A DNA stretch of 64,000 nucleotides. Origin: Tetrahymena elliotti 4EA. Its lineage: Eukaryota > Ciliophora > Oligohymenophorea > Hymenostomatida > Tetrahymenidae. The notes below the pieces were generated by a model. The model was not told the DNA's origin and did no database searches. It saw only the letters and a program-made list of their open reading frames with translations. Of this stretch, positions 56,284-64,000 are shown one piece after another. Within the stretch, counting starts at the first letter, position 1, and every line of letters starts with the position of its first letter. The translations under genes and the position numbers were made by a program. The stretch is taken from NCBI GenBank assembly GCA_000231825.2, contig JH720364.1, forward strand, positions 119,138 through 183,137, written 5' to 3'.

Positions 56284-58160
56284 TTTGAAATATAGCCAAA
56301 TTTGTAATTGAATTTGTTTATTATCTTTAATTTTTTTTATTTAATCTTTATAAATTATTAAAAGGTTTTCTTTTTTAATTAAAAATCAACTCATTTATTA
56401 GCCTAAATTTACAAAATTTGTTTGTCACTTTTATATTTACATTTTATATTAATTAAATGTTTCTGTATCTACTAGTTTTTACTTTATTGAATTTTATATT
56501 ACTTTTTACTTTTCAGGATTACTCGTTTCTCTGGTTGCTTTCATTTAGAACTACTTCTATTTTAATTTTTATGCAATTTTTTCCTTCATTAAATTTTTTA
56601 ATTAATCATTCAAAATTTGATGATTGGGCACTTAATAGTATTTATCAGATTAATAATGATTATTTTAACTAGTTTTCTAATCGATTGATTATATTTAAGA
56701 AAAGTCATTTTTTTTGAATTACAAACAAGGATAAACAAGTATGAAAAAATTTAACCCTCACAACCTAATCTTATTGATACTGAAAATTGTGTGTTTTTTT
56801 ATGCGCCTCTTAATTTCTTTGAGTATTTTTTTTTTCAGGAAAGTTTATATTTAGGAGAAAAATAAATATTCTATTTGTTTCAATGAAACAAAAAATAAAT
56901 AAATCTGAGGGAATAAAATCATATTACAAAATATAAACATAAATGTAAAAAATATAGAGTTAGTATTGTTCTAAAAAGAATGTTTATTTATTGATAAAAT
57001 TAAAAGAAAAGACTGAAGTCAATCAATATTATTAAACCCTCAAGTTGTAAAAAAATTATTTACTGAATTAAATTACAAATAAGCTTTGAAAAGAGCAAGA
57101 GTTTATTAATAATTTTGAGGTTTATATTTGAAAATTAAATTATTTGGTAAATAAATAAGATAATTGTTCTTTATTTGTTCCAAATTTTAATTAAAGTCAT
57201 TACATAATCAATTTATATTTAAAAAAGAATATTACTCATACACATAATTTTTTACTTAGTTTTTTGAATAAAAAAGAAATAGATTTGCTAATCAATCTCT
57301 TATTTGGAGTTTTTAAATTATTCAAATGTTCATTCAACTCAACTAATTTTTCATTTCAGGTAAAATTTAGCAACATTTTAAAAAAATTAAAAACTTTTAA
57401 TCAAAATTAATAATAAAATTTTTTACTAATATATTTCAAGTTCCTCTTTTGTAAAATATATCAATCCTTAAATAAACCTAAATATAAATTATCACTTTTA
57501 TCCCACTTTTTTCATAATAAGAATCTGCTTTTCACAATAATTTTCTCTTTACTATGATCTTTAATATATTTTTCTTGCATCCAAATAACAAAAATATTTC
57601 GAGTTTTGTTAATTAGTAAGAACTAATTAGAGAACTCTTAAGGGTAGATCATATTTATAAATCTAAAGATTAACTTATTTTATTGATTTATCTTAATCAG
57701 TCATAATTTGGATTTTTTTAAACTCACACTTTTTAGGATTAAAGTATGCAAAATCTAGATATGTTAAAATAATTTTTTCTATGCTCACTTAGATAAAAAT
57801 CACAAAAATTAAGAAAAACATAATTATCAATCATTTACCTACCAATTTTTTTATACTGATTATGTTTTTTTTATGGTATTTTTAATTTTTTTTATTATGT
57901 AACTTACAATTTTTCTAGTTAAAAAACAATTTATTTTACTAAGTAATACTAAAAATAATTTGACTTGTTATTTTTGTTGTAAAATCACTCAAAAAAATTA
58001 TAATATAGTTTGAAGGGAAAAAAACAATTATTTTAGTTTGAAAATTTTAGAATTTTTAAAGAAAATGTAGTTTTAAATAAAGCAAAAGGTATGATATTAA
58101 ATGATAAATTTTCTAAAAAACTTCTTTTACAGATAATATATAAAATTAATACATTACGAA
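56284..58160. other. intergenic, nothing firmly supported
   Basis: About 1.9 kb between ABCA's start and array copy 1. A plus-strand frame at 56457-56717 (86 codons, two hydrophobic stretches) has no other support. The 5' promoter of ABCA should lie at the left end. Confidence 0.4.
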
Positions 58161-58711
58161 TCAAATTATTTTTTATTCTAATGCTTTATCATAAAGCTAT
58201 CCAATCGTTAAATCTTTATTTTCAACAACAAAACTTTCAAGTTCAGAAGGAGATTTTCCACTCATTTTGCATAATTAGTCAAATTTTTCATCTAAACCAT
58301 TTCCAAGCTTCTTATTTTAAATATTTTACAATGGCTATTATAGTTATTCTTCTGTTTTGTTTGATTCAATTTAAGAATTTTACTATTCTCCACTTTCTAT
58401 TTGTGGAGCTTAACCTTATTTTCTTATAATTTTATAACAGTTCTTGGGATTTGTACTATCATATTATTCTTCTATTTCCATATTATCAGAAATATAATGG
58501 ACTTTCTTAAACACATGGCTTTCTGATTTTTAATCTTCTTTATTGTTTAATTATTAATTTTGATTATTTTCTAATTAAAATTTCTTTTCCTCTGAAATTT
58601 TCCTAATTTTATCTGTAATTTCATTTATTTGTGATCATCACCATCATCCCAAATTGAGTCAAAAGCTCTATCTATTTCTTTAAAAGGATTATATCTGTTA
58701 GAAAAGAACAT
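58161..58711 (-). pseudogene. array copy 1: internally deleted paralogue
   Basis: First of at least four tandem paralogues. The N-terminus (MFFSNRYNPFKEIDRAFDS) and C-terminal half (VFKKVHYISDNMEIEEQYDS, KLGNGLDEKFDQLCKMSGK, VVENKDLTIGQLYDKA) match the sister copies. The roughly 60-residue middle segment present in copies 2 and 3 (from the DFSDFFSTIR block through the coiled coil) is missing, and the frame changes at the junction. A 29-nt GTGATGAT...TTACAG segment at the junction, if spliced as an intron, restores the frame and gives 173 aa. That is shorter than other introns here, so either a degenerate copy or a shortened but functional paralogue is possible. Confidence 0.55.
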
Positions 58712-60054
58712 TTATAATTCAGAGATTTTTTTATTGTTGTATTTTAATTATTTTTTATTTTTTTTATTTTGAATTAATTATTTATATTTTTAAGGTATTT
58801 TAAAATTGATGAATTTAAAGATAGTCAATAGAATAATAGTAAGTTCCTTACTTTAATAATAAATTAAAAAGAAACAGTCTAGAAATATAATTAATTTTTT
58901 TAGAAATTTTCTTTTCTTCTTTTTTATTAAAAAAAGAGATTGATAACCGTCAATCTATTTTAATTAAAGTTAAAGAAATAAAAATAATTAAACCTTATTT
59001 ATAAAGCTTTTTCTATTAGATTTATACAACAATTAAAACTTTTTTAATTATTATAGATTCTACTTTAAATATTTCAATTTTAGCTAGCAAATCATTATTT
59101 TAAAAAATATTTTATTAGCTGAATAAGAGTTTTACATTAGAGCAAAAATTTAGTTTGGAATAATTTCAAAGCAAGAATTCCCTAATTTTATATTCTAGAA
59201 ATTTTTAAATGAATGAAATAAACAAATTCATTCTAATAAATTACTTATTTGTGAATCTTAAACTTGGCAAATGTTTATCAAATTTTCCTAAAAAACTTTC
59301 TCAAGATTAGGTTAATTAAAAAATTTTAAATAACCAACTCATGGATTAGCCATTTATTCAAGTTGGTCAAACTAAAAGTTTTCAAATATAATTTAATTTC
59401 TAAACAAATTGTAAAAAAAGTAATTAATTTATATACAGACAAAAGATATACTTTACTCATTTAAATGAGTGCTCATAATTTTTATATCTAAAAATGTATT
59501 TTAATATATTTTGTTAAAAGTTATCTTGCTCTAATTTAATTTTATATTGCAATAAATCTAATAGAATGAAATAATATAATTTCTAAGCATTAAGTATCCC
59601 TCTTGTGAAAATAGTTTTTCAATTTAATTTTACATTTTTGTAAAAAAAACACTAAAATTGATAATCATACTAACTATATCTTACCAGATATTCTCATTAA
59701 TTATTTTTTGTTATTTTTTTTAAATTAAATTTTCATTTTTATCTATTTCAAATTCTTTAAATATCAACCAACAATTTTATTCTAAACTAAATTTTATAAT
59801 TCAAATAAAACAAAGAAAAATTTGAATGTTAATGAGAAAATTCATAAAACATATTTTATTTTAATAAAATATTATATAACAAAATACATGTTCTTAATAT
59901 AAAATTTTTAATTGAGTTACTTAATCATAGAAATCAATCAGTTAAATCTATTTTTAATTTCAAGAAAAATAATTTTTTTATAAACATAGTTAATAAAATA
60001 CTGTTTAATTAATATAAATTATATAAATTACAAGAAAAATATTAATTACAATTT
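58712..60054. other. array spacer 1-2
   Basis: Spacer between array copies 1 and 2. Its left part (58712-58970) is the 5' flank of copy 1 and holds the conserved upstream elements listed separately. The remainder shows no gene. Confidence 0.5.
58838..58956 (-). promoter_or_regulatory. conserved upstream module of array copy 1
   Basis: Three elements recur at fixed distances upstream of array genes. A 6-3-6 palindrome AGTAAG-TTC-CTTACT lies 127 bp upstream of the start. A GAA...TCTAGAA element lies 160 bp upstream (58871-58884). A hairpin AGATTGA-N6-TCAATCT lies about 226 bp upstream (58937-58956). Copies 2 and 3 have the same set at nearly the same distances. They may be promoter elements, or merely co-duplicated flank; conservation of palindromes favours the former. 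Confidence 0.45.
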
Positions 60055-60855
60055 TCAAATCAATTTTTATTCATTAGCTTTATCATAAAGTTAACCAATT
60101 GTTAAATCTTTATTTTCAACAACAAATCCTTCAAGTTCGCTAGCTGATTTTCCACTCATTTTACATAGTTAGTCTAATTTTTCATCCAAACCGTTTCCAA
60201 GTTTTTATCTTTCATCTTTTTATTATTCTTCATTTTTATTTTGTTCAATTTGTGTTTTTTATTTTTCATTGCTTATAATTTGAGGAGCCTCACCTTATTT
60301 TCTAATGATTTTAAAACAATTTTTAGGGTTTGTGCTATCATATTACTCTTCTATTTCCATACCATCAGAGATATAATGAACTTTCTTGAAGATACGATTT
60401 TCAGATTATTTGTTTTTTTTATTATCAGATTGCTGACTTTAATTATTTTCTAATTATTTTTTCTATTCTTCAATTATCTAAGTTATTTATTCATTGATTT
60501 CACTTTAGAGAATGTAACACCCACCATTAATTGTTACCCCGAATTAACCATAAGGTTAATTCGGGGTAACAATTAATGGTGGGTGTTACATTCTCTCACT
60601 TTTCTATTTTTCAACAAGCTATTTATTTTTCTTTAATTCTTCAATTTGAGATTCATATTGTTTAAGGTAGTGGTTGATCTCATTTTCTTATTCATGGAGC
60701 TGATTGAGCTTTCTTTTCAATAATTCTTCTTTTGAGACTCTTCTAGTTTGAGGAATTCTAATAGTAGAGAAGAAATCTGAGAAATCATCATCCCAAAAAG
60801 AGTTGAAAGTTCTATCAAGTTAGTCAAATGGATTGAATCTTTAAGAAAGAAACAT
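60055..60855 (-). CDS. array copy 2, carrying an in-frame foldback insertion
   Basis: 266-aa paralogue of unknown family. Domain order: N-terminal NPFDQLDRTFNSFWDDDFSD and FFSTIR block; Glu/Lys/Gln coiled coil (about residues 40-88, HEQENEINHYLKQYESQIEE); insertion (about 87-118); Asn/Gln linker; central VFKKVHYIS...MEIEEQYDSTNPKNC block; C-terminal KLGNGLDEKLDQLCKMSGK and VVENKDLTIGQLYDKA block. It is exactly 32 codons longer than copy 3 (234 aa), which equals the 90-bp inverted repeat plus one copy of its 6-bp flanking duplication. The insertion encodes no TGA, so the frame survives. No signal peptide or membrane helix. Whether the protein still works with the insert is unknown. Confidence 0.7.
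60507..60596. mobile_element. 90-bp perfect foldback element with 6-bp target duplication
   Basis: Perfect inverted repeat: two 43-bp arms (beginning AGAGAATG, ending CATTCTCT) around a 4-bp ATAA loop. It is flanked on both sides by CACTTT (60501-60506 and 60597-60602). Removal of the element plus one CACTTT gives a gene that aligns without gap to copy 3. The arms are about 40% G+C, clearly richer than the surrounding DNA. The structure fits a foldback/MITE-like nonautonomous insertion. An assembly or cloning hairpin artefact is the main alternative, but would not explain the target duplication. No transposase is visible in the window. Confidence 0.75.
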
Positions 60856-61664
60856 TTTTTTTTATTTTGATTTTAAACTAGGATTGTTTTTTATTTGGTT
60901 TTATTTTATTTTGTTTAATTAATTAATATAAAAAAAGTTTGTTCTTTTTTTAGTGAATTTAAAGATAATTAAAAGAATAATAGTAAGTTCCTTACTTTAA
61001 TAATCAATTAATTAGATAGAATCTAGAATATAATTAATTTTTATAGAAAATTTCTTTTTTCTTTATTATTAAAAAAAAAATAGATTGATAAGTTCACAAT
61101 CTATTTTAATTTAAAGTTATTAAATATTTATTTATAAAAAGATCTTGATGCAATAAAAAAAACTCTATTCTCCTTTTCTCTCTATTTTTTTAAAAGATAA
61201 AATAATCATAAATATTGTGTTTTTTCCTAATTGATTGTTCTTTTCTATTCTAAAAATTCTTTAAAAATAAATATTAACCTGATATAAAAAAGAAAATATT
61301 AAAATATTTTAGGAGGATAATTAATAAATTTTTAATATAATAAAATATATTAGTAAGCAAATAAAGCTTTTAACATTATTTATTATTTAATTTATTTACT
61401 TTTTCACAATATTATTAAGTTATTTTGTTCATTAAGTAAAGCAGATTAAAAACCAAAATAAGTAAAAAATGAATCTAAAATAATTTTTTGCATAATTGAT
61501 TCAAAAATTTTATGATAAAAAATATATTTCTAATTTTTTTTAATTTTAAACATGTGTTGCACTCAAATTTATTTAAAAATGAATTTTTTATTATGACGAA
61601 AAAAATTATTTTAAAAAAAGCTTTAAAATATTTGAAAACAAGATAAAAACATAAAATACAATAA
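60856..61664. other. array spacer 2-3
   Basis: Spacer holding the 5' flank of copy 2 (upstream module at 60982-61105) and the 3' flank of copy 3. No gene seen. Confidence 0.5.
60982..61105 (-). promoter_or_regulatory. conserved upstream module of array copy 2
   Basis: Same three elements as upstream of copy 1: AGTAAG-TTC-CTTACT 127 bp upstream of the start (60982-60996), GAATCTAGAAT about 162-172 bp upstream, and a hairpin AATAGATTG-N9-CAATCTATT about 224 bp upstream (61079-61105). The first palindrome is identical to that of copy 1. Confidence 0.45.
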
Positions 61665-62369
61665 TCAAATTAATTTTGATTCAGTTGCTTTATCATATAG
61701 TTATCCAATAGTTAAATCTTAATTTTCAACAACAAATTTTTCAAGCACAGAAGCAGATTTTCCACTCATTTTACATAATTAGTCTAATTTTTCATCTAAA
61801 CCATTTCCAAGCTTTTATCTTTATTCTTGCTATAGTTCTTGTGTTTTATTTGATTCAATTTAAGAATTTTGTTATTCGCCACTTATTATTTAAGGAGCTT
61901 CACCTTATTTTCTAATAATTTTATAGCAATTTTTAGGATTTGTGCTATCATATTACTCTTCAATTTCCATACCATTAGAAACATAATGGACTTTCTTGAA
62001 GACACGACTTTCAGATTTCTAACTTTCATTGCTGTTTAATTGTTAATTTTAGCTGTTTTCAGTTTAGTTTTTCTTTTCTTCTATTATCTTAGCAATTTTA
62101 TCTGTCAAATTATTTTTTTGCTTTTCAATATGTTATTAATTTTTCTTCAACTATTCTATTTGAGATTCATATTGCTTGATGTAGTGATTAATTTCATTTT
62201 CTTATTCATGAAGTTAATTGAGTTTTCTTTTCAACTTTTCTTCAATTGAGATTCTTTTGGTTTGAGGAGCTCTAATGGTAGAAAAGAAATCTGAGAAATC
62301 ATCATCCCAAAAAGAGTTGAATGTTCTATCAAATTCATCAAAAGGGTTATATCTATGAGAAAATAACAT
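61665..62369 (-). CDS. array copy 3, intact paralogue
   Basis: 234-aa intron-free member of the array and the best reference for the family. Order: N-terminal MLFSHRYNPFDEFDRTFNS and WDDDFSDFFSTIR; a coiled coil of about 60 residues; Asn/Gln-rich linker; VFKKVHYVSNGMEIEEQYDS and NPKNCYKIIRKQGEAPQI; C-terminal KLGNGLDEKLDQLCKMSGK, then VVENQDLTIGQLYDKATE. No known family was recognised. Soluble, no membrane helix. The end blocks are the most conserved between copies, suggesting they are the functional parts. Same strand and spacing as its neighbours. Confidence 0.75.
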
Positions 62370-63701
62370 TTTTTATTGCTTATTTTTTAAATCTTTTTTA
62401 GGAGAGTTTTATTTATTTTATTTTTATTTTTATTTATTTAATAATTATATTCAAAAAAAATTAATTTGAAGTATTTAAAAGTAGATTTAGAAAATAGCAA
62501 ATTTCTTATTTTATAAAATTAAAATAAAAAGAAAGAATCTAGAATGTGATTAATTTTTTGTAGAAAAGTTCTTATTTCTTAATTATTAATAAAAAAATAG
62601 ATTGATCTTTTTGCAATCTATTTTAATTAATTTGTTAATAAAAATCATAAAAATCGCTTTTACAAATTAAAAAAGAAAATAAGGTAAAATTATTATAGAA
62701 TTTTTAAGAAAAAATAAGGATTCTAAAACATTTCATTTAGATTATGTGAATTATCTAAACTAATTGATTAATATTTAATGATTTTTAGAGCTTATTTAAG
62801 TGGGTTCGTAGTTTAAAATTTATATTTAATAAATATGTTATGATTTTGTTTTACTCATAATAACTCTTTGCTTATTCAAATAGTTAAGAATTAAAATTTA
62901 ATAATTATTCTCATAATCCACTGTTATATTATAAATCTCATTTTTTCCAACTTGGAGAAATGTGCAAAACTATAAGAAAATTTTAGGAATATAATCTTTT
63001 TTTATTCTAACTTATTTAAGGCCTGATTTGAATTCTCTGATTAGTAATCCACTATTTTTTTTGTCTTTTAATCAGTATTTTTTACTTCCTCCTACAGTTT
63101 ACAGTTTTTTTTTCTCATTTTAATAACGACAAAGGAACCCTAATTAAAACTATTATAAGCTATGATCAAAATAATAATAAACTATTTTATATTTTCTTTG
63201 TTTTATTTTGTTAAGATTTAAATGATTTTTTTTAAATAATAAAGAATATTCAATTAAATTTAGATGGTTAATCTCTCCATGAATGATATTTTTTTTTAAC
63301 TTTCGATTGTTTTTTTATTTTTTAATTTTTAGCCCAATACCAAAATATTAATTGCTCCATAAAAATATTTCTTTAATTATAGTTTTTCTAAAATTTAGGT
63401 ATCTATTTTTGAAGAGTTGAGAATTTTAAACATTTCATTAAAGAGATGTATTTGTTTAAAGTTAATATTTAACTTGATTAAAGAAAAAACTTTGAATTTA
63501 TTATTGTAAAAAAATTCAAGATTTCAATTTTGGTTTATTTGTCAATAATCTAATCAAATAGATAATCAATTATTTGAAACTAAACTAAAAGAATAATAAA
63601 ATATGTATCTTTCATTCCAAAACAATTAACTTTAAGTTTTTTATTACAAATATATATACATAAAATAAAACATAAAAAATAATATATTTTATCATATTAG
63701 T
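62370..63701. other. array spacer 3-4
   Basis: Spacer with the 5' flank of copy 3 (module at 62495-62623) and the 3' flank of copy 4. The rest is A+T-rich and without a supported gene. Confidence 0.5.
62495..62623 (-). promoter_or_regulatory. conserved upstream module of array copy 3 (partly degenerate)
   Basis: Hairpin AAATAGATTG-N9-CAATCTATTT at 62595-62623, about 226 bp upstream of the start, and GAATCTAGAAT at about 62535-62545, about 166 bp upstream. The 127-bp palindrome position holds a degenerate version (AGCAAATTTCTTATT). Confidence 0.4.
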
Positions 63702-64000
63702 TTATATTCAGAAGCTTTATCATAAAGTTATCCAATTGTCAAATCTTTATTTTCAACAACAAAGCTTTCAAGTTCAGAAACAGATTTTCCACTCATTCTG
63801 CAGAGCTATTCTAATTTTTCATCTAAGCCATTTCCAAGCTTTTATTGAGAAATTTATTACTCTTTTTCAGTTTTATCTGATTCAATTTAAGCATCTTATT
63901 ACTCACCACTAATTATTTAAGGAGCTTCACCTTATTTTCTAACAATTTTATAGCAGTTCTTAGGATTTGTACTATCATATTACTCTTCTATTTCCATACC
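63702..64000 (-). CDS. array copy 4, C-terminal part only
   Basis: The window ends inside this gene; only the last 99 codons are seen, ending at TGA 63702-63704. They match copies 2 and 3: MEIEEQYDSTNPKNCYKI, KLGNGLDEKLEQLCRMSGK and VVENKDLTIGQLYDKASE. The array therefore continues to the right of the window. Confidence 0.75.

Noticed and set aside
56457..56717. 86-codon plus-strand hydrophobic frame
   Set aside because: Low-complexity Phe/Leu content, no conservation recognised, and only one modest hydrophobic pattern; could be chance in T-rich DNA.
58091..58429. Plus-strand hydrophobic frame
   Set aside because: Antisense shadow of array copy 1; the plus-strand frames at 60241-60453 and 62040-62249 are the same shadow in copies 2 and 3.

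Overview
This window is nuclear DNA of a ciliate, most probably a macronuclear contig of Tetrahymena or a close oligohymenophorean relative. Every long conserved gene runs through many in-frame TAA and TAG codons and ends only at TGA, so UAA/UAG are read as glutamine. The DNA is extremely A+T-rich. Introns are GT...AG, mostly about 50-180 nt, unlike the 20-30 nt introns of Paramecium. Genes were read by hand with this code, so exon joins are inferences from frame, splice sites and conserved protein alignment.

Layout. Left (1-10.4 kb): two tandem paralogues of an unknown 164-residue protein (+), a microtubule plus-end (EB1-type) protein with a very long Asn/Gln/Ser-rich tail (-), and a small acidic coiled-coil protein (+). 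Then two conserved housekeeping genes on the minus strand: the proteasome lid deubiquitinase RPN11 (six exons, 308 aa) and the AAA+ ATPase RVB1/RuvBL1 (six exons, the first only two codons long). Next on the plus strand: an Unkempt/plant-TZF-like CCCH zinc-finger protein, the axonemal protein CFAP65 (eight exons, about 1845 aa), a small B-box-like zinc-finger protein, a region with decayed coding sequence, a giant (about 2879 aa) membrane protein with WD-like, beta-helix and cysteine-rich ectodomains, and an SFT2 vesicle-trafficking protein.

From 45 kb to the right edge everything reads on the minus strand: a multi-pass membrane protein with a large unknown cytosolic domain, a tetraspanin-like protein with an acidic tail, a full-length ABCA-type transporter (1810 aa), and a tandem array of at least four paralogues of an unknown protein family, the last one cut by the window edge.

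The most striking feature lies in that array. Copy 2 carries a 90-bp perfect inverted repeat (43-bp arms, 4-bp loop), flanked by a 6-bp direct repeat and exactly absent from its sister copies. It reads as a recent foldback/MITE-like insertion that adds 32 codons without breaking the frame. The copies also share conserved upstream palindromes at fixed distances from their start codons. No tRNA, rRNA, CRISPR, bacterial operon or recognisable full transposon was found.
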